From: Gammaproteobacteria bacterium
GTDB taxonomy: Bacteria; Pseudomonadota; Gammaproteobacteria; Pseudomonadales; Azotimanducaceae
DNA length: 64,000 nucleotides
Assembly (NCBI GenBank): GCA_028821515.1
Contig: JAPPGA010000016.1
Span: 1-64,000 of the forward strand
Reading direction: 5' to 3'
Below, piece by piece: positions 18,854 through 32,519 of this stretch. Under the pieces are notes generated by a model that did no database searches, was not told the DNA's origin, and worked only from the letters and a program-made list of their open reading frames with translations. Positions within the stretch are counted from its first letter, which is position 1. Every line of letters starts with the position of its first letter. Made by a program: the position numbers and the translations under genes.

Positions 18854-19296
18854 TGCTGCGAATCTGCACGCTGCTGATTGCCACGTCGGGCCTGCTCGGC
18901 GCTTCGGCCATCGATGGCTTCGACTTCTCGGATCCGGACCTGGCGGACCGCTACCGCGAGTTGCTCGCGGAGCTGAGGTGCCCCAAGTGCCTGAACGAAT
19001 CCCTTGCGAGTTCTGGGGCGCCGATCGCGCGGGATTTGCGCCGAACGGTTCGGCGCCTGCTGGAAGACGGCGCGACCGATGACGACGTGCGTGTGCACCT
19101 GCAGGAGCGTTACGGTGACTTCGTGCTCTACGATCCGGAATTCCGGATGACGAACTGGCCGCTTTGGGCGATTCCGCCGTTGCTGCTGCTGGTTGCAATC
19201 GTGGTTGTCGGTCGTGTGGGCCTGTTTCGGCGGCGCGCTCCCCTCGATGATCGGGAACGCGAGCGAATCGCGCGGCTGCTTGAAGACGATCCATGA
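18850..19296 (+). CDS. ccmH: CcmH, apocytochrome c thioreductase subunit
   Basis: This 148-residue protein has a signal/anchor, the catalytic LRCPKC motif with following LNES, a three-helix periplasmic domain and a C-terminal membrane helix (PLWAIPPLLLLVAIVVVG). It delivers reduced apocytochrome to CcmF. It overlaps ccmG and ccmI by four bases each. Confidence 0.95.
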   Translation: MMLRICTLLIATSGLLGASAIDGFDFSDPDLADRYRELLAELRCPKCLNESLASSGAPIARDLRRTVRRLLEDGATDDDVRVHLQERYGDFVLYDPEFRMTNWPLWAIPPLLLLVAIVVVGRVGLFRRRAPLDDRERERIARLLEDDP

Positions 19297-20813
19297 TCGG
19301 AGTCTTCGTGCTTGCGGCCCTGTTCGCCTCGGCGGTGGTGCTTTACGTCGTCGTCGGTGCAAGGCGGAATCGCGCGCGTTCGATGGATCGAACCTCCGCC
19401 AGCGCGGCCCTGTTCGCCGACCGGCGCCAGGAACTGGTTGCGGAGGGTCGGGTCCAGGCGTTGGATACGTCGACGCTGGCCGAACTGGAAGAGGAACTTG
19501 CCCTCGACCTGATTGAGTCGGAAGCGCAGCCGGTTGCGTCGCAGGGAGAATCGGGGGACGCCAGTCCGCAGGACGCGCCCCTACGCATCGTCGCGTTGAC
19601 CGGGGCGGGGCTCGCTGTCGTTGCCTTGGGCCTGTACGCAATCTGGGGCGAGCCGCATGCGTCCGCCCTGGTGCGTGCCGGCGATGTGCTGGTCAGTGAC
19701 GGCGTCGACCGCGCTGCCCTGGCGAGTGCGGAGAAGGCGCTGTCGGCCCGGGCTGGGCGCAATCCGGAGGACGTGGACACCTGGTTCTTCCTGGGCCATG
19801 CGCGGATGCGCCTTGCCGACTACCGGGGTGCCGAAATCGCCTTTGCGAAACTCCGCGATCTGGCGGGTCCGAACGAAGAGGCGGATGCGGCGTGGGCGCA
19901 GGCGAGTTACCTGGCGGAGGACGGCCTGACGGAGACGGCGCGGCAGGTCGTGGAGCGCGTGCTCGCCGCGCGTCCCGACCATCCGGCAATGCTGGAAATG
20001 CTGGCGATGGACGCCATGCGCCGGGGTGCCTTCGCCCGGGCTTCGGGTTACCTGGCGCGAGCCACAGGACAACCGTTGCCGGAATCCCGGCGCGCATTAC
20101 TTGAGAATCTGATGACCGTTGCCCGCTCGCAGCTCGACCCCGCGCGGCCCTTGATCGAGGTCTCCGTCAGCATAGAGGGAGACACGCGCCGACCCTGGCT
20201 GATCGTCTTTGCGCGTCCGATCGGGGGCGGCATGCCCCTGGCTGTCGTGCGGGTGCGGGCCAGGGCCTCCCAGACTGTACTGCTGGACGATACCGTGGGG
20301 ATTGGCGGGGCCACCCGTTTGTCAGACGGGGGGGTGGTAGAAGTTGTGGCGCGGCTATCGAACACGGGCAATGCCGTGGCTTCGTCGGACGATCTTGAGG
20401 TATCCGCGCAGCCCGTGGACCCTGGCGCGCAGCCGCGCGTCGAACTGACCTTCGCCCCGGATGCCATACCGGCGTCTGCCACGGCGACCGTGGACGTTTC
20501 CCTGGACGCGGCCTTCGATGTCGCTCCCGCTGCGATGGTGTTCGTGATAGCGCGGGACGCTGCACAGCCGGGACCGCCCCTGGCCGTGAAGCGGATTGTT
20601 GCGGGTGATCTGCCTGCCCGGGTCGCGTTAACGGACGCCGACGCCATGCTTGCCGGTCGCGGATTGCAGGGAGTCGAGACCCTGGAACTGGTGGCTCGCG
20701 TCGCCCTCGGTGGATCAACCACCGCGATGGCCGGAGACCTGGAAAGTCCGATCTGGGTGGGCAGCCTGAGCGCCGAACCGGTTCACCTGCACATTGATCG
20801 CCGGCTCCCCTAG
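19293..20813 (+). CDS. ccmI: CcmI, TPR-containing apocytochrome c chaperone
   Basis: The 506-residue protein has an N-terminal membrane helix, a charged loop, a second helix near residues 100-120 (IVALTGAGLAVVALGLYAIWG), a TPR region (about 150-270) containing WFFLGHARMRLADYRGAE, and a long periplasmic C-terminal domain. This is the CcmI (or fused CcmH-type) layout. CcmI presents the apocytochrome C-terminus to CcmF/CcmH. It is the last gene of the operon. The C-terminal domain is longer than in short CcmI proteins. Confidence 0.9.
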   Translation: MIGVFVLAALFASAVVLYVVVGARRNRARSMDRTSASAALFADRRQELVAEGRVQALDTSTLAELEEELALDLIESEAQPVASQGESGDASPQDAPLRIVALTGAGLAVVALGLYAIWGEPHASALVRAGDVLVSDGVDRAALASAEKALSARAGRNPEDVDTWFFLGHARMRLADYRGAEIAFAKLRDLAGPNEEADAAWAQASYLAEDGLTETARQVVERVLAARPDHPAMLEMLAMDAMRRGAFARASGYLARATGQPLPESRRALLENLMTVARSQLDPARPLIEVSVSIEGDTRRPWLIVFARPIGGGMPLAVVRVRARASQTVLLDDTVGIGGATRLSDGGVVEVVARLSNTGNAVASSDDLEVSAQPVDPGAQPRVELTFAPDAIPASATATVDVSLDAAFDVAPAAMVFVIARDAAQPGPPLAVKRIVAGDLPARVALTDADAMLAGRGLQGVETLELVARVALGGSTTAMAGDLESPIWVGSLSAEPVHLHIDRRLP

Positions 20814-20863
20814 CGCCAGGAATCGAGTCCCACGCATTTCACCCCACCGACGATCCTGGCCGG

Positions 20864-20897
20864 TTTTGGGACACCCACAGTTTGGGGACACCCACAT
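20864..20897. repeat. tandem GGGACACCCA repeat, two 17-base units
   Basis: TTTTGGGACACCCACAG is followed directly by TTTGGGGACACCCACAT. The same core recurs several times at 36171-36251. The 175-base ccmI-smc gap contains no gene. Confidence 0.6.
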
Positions 20898-20988
20898 AAC
20901 CAGGTGGTGCTAACGGTTTTCTAAAGGTGCTATCGACGGCTGATTTCGTTAAACTACGGCTGGCTTAGCGAATACGACCACTCGCTGA

Positions 20989-23900
20989 ATGCGTCTTGAC
21001 GGAATCAAGCTCACGGGGTTCAAGTCATTCGTCGACCCGACGTCGATAGCCTTCCCCGGGAATCGGTGTGCGGTCGTCGGCCCCAACGGTTGTGGAAAGT
21101 CGAACATCATCGATGCCGTCCGCTGGGTGATGGGCGAAAGCTCCGCGCTCAAGTTGCGGGGAGAATCCATCGCAGACGTCATCTTCAAGGGCTCGAATTC
21201 CCGCAATGCGACGGCGATGGCATCGATCGAGCTTTCCTTCGACAACACCGACGGTCGCCTCGGGGGCGAGTATGCGAACTTCGGCCGCATCGCGGTGCGC
21301 CGGGAACTCACGCGGGATGCCCACTCCACCTACTACCTGAACGGAAACCGGTGTCGCCGACGCGACATCGTGGACGTGTTCCTCGGCACCGGTTTCGGGC
21401 CGCGGGGCTACTCCATCATCGAGCAGGGCATGATCGGCGAACTGGTCGAGGCGAGACCCGAGGATTTGCGAGCCTACCTGGAGGAATCCGCCGGTATTTC
21501 GAAATACAGGGAGCGGCGCCGGGAGACGGAGAACCGGATGCGGCGCGCGACGGAGAACCTTGATCGCCTGCGCGACATCCGCCAGGAACTGGAAGACCGG
21601 TTGCGCCACCTGCAGCGGCAGGCCCGGGCCGCGGCGCGCTACCGGGAGCTGAAGCGAGAGGAGCGGCTCCGCACCGCGGAGCTGCTGGTGCTGCGCATCA
21701 GGGACATGAATGCGGACCTGGAGGAGCGCGACCGGGCTTTGAAGCGGCTGGAAGTCGAACACGATCAGGCACTGAGCGGCTTGCGGCGTGACGACGCGAA
21801 TATCGAACGTGCGCGGGCCGAGCAGCAGGAACACTCGGATGCATCCAACCGGATCCAGGGATTGGTCTACAAAATCGGCGCGAAGATTGGGGAGACCGAG
21901 TCGGCCATCAGGTTCAATCGTCAGCGCCAGGAGCAGCTTGAGGATGATCTCCAGGGCGCGCAACGTCGATTGGAAGAGATCGTTGGCCAGATCGAGAATG
22001 ACAAGCGGGAAGCGGCGCTACTGGAGGCGGCCATCGCCGCCAAGGTGCCGGAGCTGGACGAAGCCAGAAAGGAAGATGGTCGAGTCGCCGAAGCCTTGGC
22101 TACCGCTGAAGACGATTTGCGTGCGAGTGAGGCCAGGTGGTCGGAGTTCGTTTCGCGGGCGTCGGCCAATGACCGTGAATTGCGCGTGGAAGAAAACCGT
22201 GTCGAGCACATCCAGCAGAACCTGGATCGTCTGCGTCAGCGCTTTGAGCAGCTCGAAGAACAAAACGGCGAGTACGCCTTGCCCACCGATGACCTGGCGG
22301 GGGAACTGGACGAGGCCGAACGTCGCCACGATCTGACAGAGGCAGAGCTCGAAACCTGCGCCACCGAACTGGCGTCGGCGCGCGAGGCCGTCGTTTCCAA
22401 CGAGAACGCGCTGCAGGCAGCGCGCGCCGAGACACAGGGTCTGCGTAACGAATTCGCGGCTTTGGACGCATTGCAGCAAGCTGCGCTGGGTCAAGAGAAT
22501 CACGAGGCGCAGGGATGGATCGACGCGCTGGCGCTTGACCGGGCACCGCGGCTGGGGGCGGAACTGATTGTCGAGCCGGGCTGGGAGCGCGCGGTGGAAA
22601 CGGTTCTCGGGACCGATCTGGGTGCGATCAGGGTTGAGGATATCGGGCACTTTGAGGACGACTTGTGCGGCCTGCAAGCGGGTCGCGTCGTCCTCTACGA
22701 GGGCCAGGAGATCGACGCGAGCCCGAACGGCCAGCAACTTACCCCTTTGGCAGCGCTCGTGGGCACGGACAGGGGCCCGGTTGGCGCCATGCTCGCCGGT
22801 GTGTTCGCGGCGGAGACACTGGATGTCGCCTTGGCCCACAGGTGCAACCTGAAGTCCGGCGAGAGCATCGTTACGCGGGATGCCGTCTGGCTCGGCGTCG
22901 ATTGGGTCCGCGTAAACCGGACGGAAGACGCGGCGCTGGGCGTCGTCGAACGCGCGCAGGACCTGGATGACCTCGGCGCCCGGCTGGTGCAGGCGGACCG
23001 CAAGGTTGCGGAACTGGCCGGGCTGGTGACGAGAGGCAGACGGCACGTTGTCGAACTCGATGGCCGTCGTGACCGGTTGCAGCACCGTTACCGCGAATGT
23101 AGCGACCTGCTGTCCCATCTTCGAACGGAGCAGGGAGTACGCCGGGTGCGCATGGAGGAAGCGGCGGCGCGACAGCATCGCGCGGAGTCCGAGCGCGACG
23201 AGATAGTGGCGCAGGTCGCATCGGAGATGGATCGCAAAGGTGGGGCGCAGACGCGTCTCGCATCGCTGAAGCAGGAAGCGCGAACGTTGGAAACGGAACG
23301 CGCGGAACTGCGTGGGGCACGTGCCCGCCAGGCACAACGCCTGGAAACTGCCAGGAAGGATGCGGCAGCGTGCCGATCACGTCTGCATGCGCTGCAGGTG
23401 GAATATGAGCACCTGACAACGAAGCTGTCTGCCGCCGGGACAGTTCGCTCGAGATTGCACGATCAGCGGTCGGAACTCGAAACGCTTGTGCGCGACTACA
23501 GGGACGACATCGCCGCGAACCTGAAACCGCTTCCAGCACTCGAGGCATCCCTCCAGGAGAAGCTCCGGGAAAAGGTTGGGGTCGACAGGCAGCTGGCGGC
23601 CATTCATCGCCGCGTAGAGGAGGCGGAGAACGCAATACGCGCCCAGGAACAACAACGGCAGGAGAGCAATGCTGCGGTAGAAGGGGCCAGAAGCCGCCTG
23701 CACGCCGCCCAGGTGGAGCGCGAAGGAGTCTCGGCGAGGTATGCCGACTTGTCCGAGCAGCTCGGGAATACCGGCGTGAATGTCGATGAGGTCTCCGCGG
23801 CATTGCCCGAGGACGCCGACGAAGGGACCTGGCGTGAGCGAATGGAGAGAATCGAACGCCAGATCAAGCGGCTCGGTGCGGTCAATCTTGCAGCCCTCGA

Positions 23901-24486
23901 GGAGCTGGAAACGCAGTCGGAGCGCAAGCGCTATCTCGACGCGCAGAACGAAGATCTTGAGCGGGCACTCAGTACCCTGCGCGCGGCGATAGAGCGAATC
24001 GACCGGGAAACGAGGACGCGATTCAAGTCGACTTTCGACGCGGTAAACGAACACCTGAAGAACCTGTTCCCCAAGCTTTTTGGTGGGGGGCATGCGTACC
24101 TTGAGCTGACCGGCGACAATCTCCTGGATGCGGGGGTGAGCCTGATGGCCCGCCCTCCCGGAAAGCGGAACTCGGGCATACAGATGCTGTCGGGAGGCGA
24201 GAAAGCCATGACGGCGATTGCATTGGTCTTTGCCATCTTTCAGCTCAACCCGAGCCCGGTCTGCCTGCTGGACGAGGTGGATGCGCCGCTTGACGACACG
24301 AATGTGGTTCGGTTCGCGGAACTTCTCAAGGAAATGTCGAGCGAGGTGCAATTCGTGGTGGTCACGCACAACAAGCTGACCATGGAAATGGCGGACCAGC
24401 TTCTCGGTGTGACGATGAACGAACCGGGCGTGTCGCGACTGGTTTCGGTGGATCTGGATGAGGCGGCGGCAATGGCCGCCGTCTAA
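20989..24486 (+). CDS. smc: SMC, chromosome partition protein
   Basis: SMC is a DNA-loop-extruding ATPase for chromosome organisation. The 1165-residue product has Walker A GPNGCGKSN near residue 33, long coiled coils rich in E, R and Q on both sides of a hinge (about 520-650), and C-terminal signature LSGGEKAMTAIAL with Walker B VCLLDEVDAPLDD. Length is standard. It is followed by zipA, the usual gammaproteobacterial neighbour. The scpAB partners are not in this window. Confidence 0.97.
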   Translation: MRLDGIKLTGFKSFVDPTSIAFPGNRCAVVGPNGCGKSNIIDAVRWVMGESSALKLRGESIADVIFKGSNSRNATAMASIELSFDNTDGRLGGEYANFGRIAVRRELTRDAHSTYYLNGNRCRRRDIVDVFLGTGFGPRGYSIIEQGMIGELVEARPEDLRAYLEESAGISKYRERRRETENRMRRATENLDRLRDIRQELEDRLRHLQRQARAAARYRELKREERLRTAELLVLRIRDMNADLEERDRALKRLEVEHDQALSGLRRDDANIERARAEQQEHSDASNRIQGLVYKIGAKIGETESAIRFNRQRQEQLEDDLQGAQRRLEEIVGQIENDKREAALLEAAIAAKVPELDEARKEDGRVAEALATAEDDLRASEARWSEFVSRASANDRELRVEENRVEHIQQNLDRLRQRFEQLEEQNGEYALPTDDLAGELDEAERRHDLTEAELETCATELASAREAVVSNENALQAARAETQGLRNEFAALDALQQAALGQENHEAQGWIDALALDRAPRLGAELIVEPGWERAVETVLGTDLGAIRVEDIGHFEDDLCGLQAGRVVLYEGQEIDASPNGQQLTPLAALVGTDRGPVGAMLAGVFAAETLDVALAHRCNLKSGESIVTRDAVWLGVDWVRVNRTEDAALGVVERAQDLDDLGARLVQADRKVAELAGLVTRGRRHVVELDGRRDRLQHRYRECSDLLSHLRTEQGVRRVRMEEAAARQHRAESERDEIVAQVASEMDRKGGAQTRLASLKQEARTLETERAELRGARARQAQRLETARKDAAACRSRLHALQVEYEHLTTKLSAAGTVRSRLHDQRSELETLVRDYRDDIAANLKPLPALEASLQEKLREKVGVDRQLAAIHRRVEEAENAIRAQEQQRQESNAAVEGARSRLHAAQVEREGVSARYADLSEQLGNTGVNVDEVSAALPEDADEGTWRERMERIERQIKRLGAVNLAALEELETQSERKRYLDAQNEDLERALSTLRAAIERIDRETRTRFKSTFDAVNEHLKNLFPKLFGGGHAYLELTGDNLLDAGVSLMARPPGKRNSGIQMLSGGEKAMTAIALVFAIFQLNPSPVCLLDEVDAPLDDTNVVRFAELLKEMSSEVQFVVVTHNKLTMEMADQLLGVTMNEPGVSRLVSVDLDEAAAMAAV

Positions 24487-24614
24487 GCGCCTGTTGTTGA
24501 AGACTTCCGTGGAACAAGTGTCTCGGGGAGCATTCAGCGACCCGGGACAGTTGTTGCATGGTCGACGAGCGGGGCCGGGCCACAGGCGAGGCCGAAGGCG
24601 TCGGCTGTGGGGCA

Positions 24615-24645
24615 CTTGCGGAAAGTTGCGGGAAAGTTGCGGAAA
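24615..24645 (+). repeat. three tandem 10-11-base repeats before zipA
   Basis: CTTGCGGAAA, GTTGCGGGAAA and GTTGCGGAAA follow each other and end just before the zipA ribosome-binding site AGAGGAG. Confidence 0.6.
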
Positions 24646-24659
24646 GAGGAGTTGATTCG

Positions 24660-28625
<3,966 letters not shown>

Positions 28626-28701
28626 CCGACAGGCACCCGTCAGTGCTGGACTGACGCGGTCGGGCGCATTCCCTGGCGAACTGGCGGGACCAGGTTGCCA
28701 G

Positions 28702-28809
28702 TCGACAGCCGGCTTGGCATAGCATAGTGGCAGGCGCCACGAAGTATGGGGAGCGCGAGGGGATATCCCCTCGTTAGAGACAACCCGAAGCCGAGGCACC
28801 GGCTGTCGA
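28702..28809. repeat. nested inverted-repeat element upstream of dinG
   Basis: TCGACAGCCGG (28702-28712) and CCGGCTGTCGA (28799-28809) are a perfect 11-base inverted repeat. Between them lie GTGGC-AGGC-GCCAC and the perfect 18-base palindrome CGAGGGGATATCCCCTCG (28756-28773). The 270-base gap between the lipoprotein and dinG contains no gene. Confidence 0.6.
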
Positions 28810-28895
28810 GCGCTTCCCTGACAATCACGATGCGCCTGCGCCGCGAACTGCGGCTGCGAAGATGCAGGCCGGGGATACACGACGGATTCCGTTCC

Positions 28896-30980
28896 GTGAA
28901 GGATGACTACAAGGCCCTGATCCAGGGCGCGTACAGTTCGTGGCTGGAAGGGCGCGGCTTCAGGCCCCGAAAGGGCCAGCGGGAGATGATCGCGTACGTC
29001 ACGCGCGCCCTCGGCGGTGAGCAACCGCGCCTTTGCGTCATCGAAGCAGGGACAGGAACCGGCAAGACTGCCGCATATTGCCTGGCTGTCATCCCCCTGG
29101 CACAGGCGCTGGGCTTGAGGGTGCTCATCAGCACCGCGACCGTCGCGCTGCAGGAGCAGGTCGTTTTCGGAGACTTGCCGGACCTGCAGGCGCACACCGA
29201 CCTCGACTTCGACTTTGCGCTTGCCAAGGGTCGGAGGCGCTACGTCTGTCTCAAGCGGCTCGATGAGCGACGCTACGGCGATGGTGCCCAGGAATCGCTG
29301 CTTGAGGTGCCGGAACCGCAGGATGTCCCCACCTACCAAGGGATGTACTCGGCCTTCGAACAGGGCGACTGGAACGGCGAACTCGACACATGGGACGAGG
29401 GTGTGCGGACCCAGGCGTGGTCCGCCGTGACGACGGATCACCGTGGTTGCACGCACAGTCGATGTGGCTTCTTCGGCGTTTGTCCCTTCTACCAGGCTCG
29501 TCGTGAGGCAGAGGAAGCGCGCGTCGTCGTGGCGAACCACGATCTCGTCCTGGCGGACCTTAGCCTGGGCGGGGGCGTCATCCTGCCGCCGCCGGAGGAG
29601 ACCATCCTGGTCGTGGACGAGGCGCACCACATTGCGGACAAGGCGCGCGAACACCTGACGGCGCGCGCGCGGCTGCGCGGAACGCGTGAGTGGCTGGAAC
29701 AGGTGGAGACGACCGTCGGCACCTGCGCCCAGCACTTTTCCCGGCCCCGGGAACTGGTGGGGTTGGCGTCATCCCTGGCAGACGACGCCGCTGTCGCGAC
29801 GGGCTTGATCCGTGACCTCGAAAGCCTGGCGGGCCAACTCGACTTTGACCGGGCGTGGGAGGAACGCGCGAACTGTCGGTTCGCGCTGGGTCGGGTACCT
29901 GGGCAAATCGCCGATGTCTGCGACCCCTTGAGCGGTAGCCTCGGCACTCTGACTGAACGCCTGGCAACCTTCCAGGGCTACCTTGAGGAAGTGTCGAAAG
30001 GCGAACGCAACTGGCCCAATGGCTATCTCGCCGAAGACTGGCTCGGTCCCGCGGGACAGATGGTGGGGCGTGGGGAGGAGGCCACATTGCTGTTTCGGGA
30101 TTACGCATCGGGGACTGACGGTGGCGTTGAGGGACAGCTCATGGCGCGCTGGGTGACGCGGCTCAGGTTCGAGAAAGACGCGGACCTCGAGTTCGTGTCG
30201 GCCCCCCTGCAACCGGGCGAGACGCTTCGGGAAAAACTGTGGGAACGTTGCTACGGGGCGCTTTGCACGTCCGGAACGATACGGGCGCTCGGCAGCTTCG
30301 ACCGCTTTCTCGAGAAAGCCGGACTCCCCGAGGCATCTAGCCAGCATTTCATTCCCAGTCCCTTCGACTACCCGCGCCTCGCCAGTTTCAACGTGCCGGC
30401 AATGCGCTCGGACCCGCGCAACGCACAGGCCCATACGGAGGAGATATCGGAACTGATTCCCGAACTGCTGGAACTCGAACCGAGCGCCCTGGCCCTGTTT
30501 TCGTCCTGGCGGCAGTTTCGTGAAGTGGTGGCCGCGTTGCCGGTCCATATCCGGGACCGTTGCCGTTTGCAGGACGAAGGATCGAAACAGGCGCTCCTCA
30601 AGATGCATCGATCCGAAGTGGACGCGGGCGAACCGAGCTACATCCTGGGGCTCGCGAGCTTTGCCGAAGGCGTTGACCTGCCGCACGAATATTGCCGCCA
30701 CGTCATCATCGCCAAGCTGCCTTTCGCAGCACCCGACAACCCGGTGGAACAGGCGTTTGCCGAGTGGCTGGAGAGCCAGGGGCGGGCGCCGTTTTTCGAG
30801 GTCGCCCTGCCGGAGGCGGCGCTTCGCCTCGTGCAGGCTTGTGGCCGACTGATCCGCCACGAGGAAGACTACGGCCGGATCACCCTGCTTGACCGCCGCA
30901 TCGTCACGTTTCGCTACGGCAGGTCAATCCTCGAATCACTTCCTCCGTATCGACTGGAGATCGGATCCCGCGCGGAATAG
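28896..30980 (+). CDS. dinG: DinG, Fe-S-containing ATP-dependent DNA helicase
   Basis: DinG is a 5'-3' superfamily 2 helicase that unwinds R-loops and similar structures. The 694-residue product has Walker A AGTGTGKT (about 51-58), four cysteines for the 4Fe-4S cluster (RRYVCLKRL plus C-x4-C-x5-C in RGCTHSRCGFFGVCPF), DEAH box VVDEAHH, and C-terminal motifs GLASFAEGVDLP and QACGRLIRH. GTG at 28896 aligns with the family N-terminus. The longer track start reads through the intergenic palindrome. Confidence 0.93.
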   Translation: MKDDYKALIQGAYSSWLEGRGFRPRKGQREMIAYVTRALGGEQPRLCVIEAGTGTGKTAAYCLAVIPLAQALGLRVLISTATVALQEQVVFGDLPDLQAHTDLDFDFALAKGRRRYVCLKRLDERRYGDGAQESLLEVPEPQDVPTYQGMYSAFEQGDWNGELDTWDEGVRTQAWSAVTTDHRGCTHSRCGFFGVCPFYQARREAEEARVVVANHDLVLADLSLGGGVILPPPEETILVVDEAHHIADKAREHLTARARLRGTREWLEQVETTVGTCAQHFSRPRELVGLASSLADDAAVATGLIRDLESLAGQLDFDRAWEERANCRFALGRVPGQIADVCDPLSGSLGTLTERLATFQGYLEEVSKGERNWPNGYLAEDWLGPAGQMVGRGEEATLLFRDYASGTDGGVEGQLMARWVTRLRFEKDADLEFVSAPLQPGETLREKLWERCYGALCTSGTIRALGSFDRFLEKAGLPEASSQHFIPSPFDYPRLASFNVPAMRSDPRNAQAHTEEISELIPELLELEPSALALFSSWRQFREVVAALPVHIRDRCRLQDEGSKQALLKMHRSEVDAGEPSYILGLASFAEGVDLPHEYCRHVIIAKLPFAAPDNPVEQAFAEWLESQGRAPFFEVALPEAALRLVQACGRLIRHEEDYGRITLLDRRIVTFRYGRSILESLPPYRLEIGSRAE

Positions 30981-31073
30981 CAAATCCCGCCCAGGCGCGC
31001 TCTTTCTCTCCACCCCACGCCCGGCGAAGACTGCCGGCCCTCCCGGTTTGGCCATGAGCCGTCCCCGCCCGGT

Positions 31074-32432
31074 TCATCGCCTCTCGCGTTCCCTGGCAAT
31101 CACCCTGCGGTTCCACGCTCGTCCCCACAGCCCGAGAACCACGTTCGTCAGTGCGGCGGCGGCGAACACACCCGTGTAGCCCCAATGGCGGCTCGCGGCC
31201 AGCGCGAGGGGGACATAGAAGACGAACAGCCGCATCAGGGAGAGCAGCAATGGGGGCGTGGGTCTGGACAACGCCTGGAATGCGCCGTTGGCAACGTTCA
31301 GCATGCCCGCGAACCCAAGGGTGATCGGGAGGATGTAAAGATAGGTGGTGGCGGTGGCAACCACCTGCGGTTCGTCATTGATCAGCGACACGAAAGCACG
31401 TCCGCCGATCCACATGATCGTGGCGGCGATCACGCCCCATAGCAGGCAATAGCGATAGCAGAGGGCGAGCGCGCGGTCGACGCGGTCGAAGAGGCGGGCG
31501 CCCCAGTTCTGGCCGACGAGAGGCGTCGTGCTTGACGAAATGCCGATGACCACCATGAAGACCACCGCGTCGATGCGGGCGGCGACGCCGAACCCGGCGA
31601 CTACGGCGGTCCCGAAAGAAGCGAGCAGGCGCGTGATGATGCCGGACGACAACGGCTCCATGAGGTTTGTGGCCATGGCGGGGATGCCGACGTGGAGGAT
31701 GGTTCGCGCGGAATCGAAGAACTGGCGCAGGGAAGCGCGGATCATCCGGCGCTTCAGGACGAACCAGTAGGCGGTCATCAGGAAGGACAGGGTCCGCGCC
31801 AGGACGAACGCCCAGGCCGCGCCGTCGACGCCCAGCGCGGGGAACCCCAACCAGCCAAAAATGAGGAACGGACCGATCAACACCTGCACGGCAGATCCGG
31901 CCGCCATGACCAGCCCGGGAAAAGCGGGATCGCCGATGGAGCGCATGAGGCCGGAGCCCACCATCGCAAGACCGAACAGCGGGAACCCGATCGCCCAGAT
32001 GCAGACATAGGAAACGACGAGATCGAGGATGTCGCCTCGCGCGCCGAGCAGGTGAAACAGCGGCTCGGCGAACGAGACCAGCAGCACGGCACAGACGACA
32101 TTGAATATCAGGTCGAGCAGGAGGCCGTGGCTGGCCAGTACTGCCGCGCGTTCGTTTTCTCCGCCGCCGACGGCGCGCGCGAGCACCGCGCTGGTGCCGA
32201 TGCCGATGCCTCGGGTCGCGGCGCTGAGTGCCATCACCACCGGAAAGGTAAAGGTGACGGCGGCGATCGCGTTGGTGCCGAGGATGCCGAGATATACGGC
32301 CTCCACGAATTGCGCCAGGGTCATGGCTAGGAAACCCATGATCATGAATCCCGACAGGCGCATGACGTGGCCCGGCAGGTCGCCGTCGGTGAAGCTGCCG
32401 CGCGGTCGTCCGGCGGGCGCAGGCGGTTGCAT
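31074..32432 (-). CDS. MATE-family efflux transporter
   Basis: This 452-residue inner-membrane protein has about twelve hydrophobic segments in two related halves, as in multidrug and toxic compound extrusion transporters coupled to Na+ or H+. Supporting segments include GILGTNAIAAVTFTFPV and ARAVGGGENERA in the first half, and VVGISSSTTPLVGQNWGA in the second. The substrate cannot be told. It is divergent from the NAD(P)-binding protein gene (87-base gap) and convergent with dinG. Confidence 0.88.
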   Translation of the reverse strand: MQPPAPAGRPRGSFTDGDLPGHVMRLSGFMIMGFLAMTLAQFVEAVYLGILGTNAIAAVTFTFPVVMALSAATRGIGIGTSAVLARAVGGGENERAAVLASHGLLLDLIFNVVCAVLLVSFAEPLFHLLGARGDILDLVVSYVCIWAIGFPLFGLAMVGSGLMRSIGDPAFPGLVMAAGSAVQVLIGPFLIFGWLGFPALGVDGAAWAFVLARTLSFLMTAYWFVLKRRMIRASLRQFFDSARTILHVGIPAMATNLMEPLSSGIITRLLASFGTAVVAGFGVAARIDAVVFMVVIGISSSTTPLVGQNWGARLFDRVDRALALCYRYCLLWGVIAATIMWIGGRAFVSLINDEPQVVATATTYLYILPITLGFAGMLNVANGAFQALSRPTPPLLLSLMRLFVFYVPLALAASRHWGYTGVFAAAALTNVVLGLWGRAWNRRVIARERERR

Positions 32433-32519
32433 GATTGAGGGCCGCTACACTATGCGGGTCGACAGGCCTCGACGAGACCGGGCGCACCATCGCGCGCCGG
32501 CGGCGCAAGGAGAAAGGCA

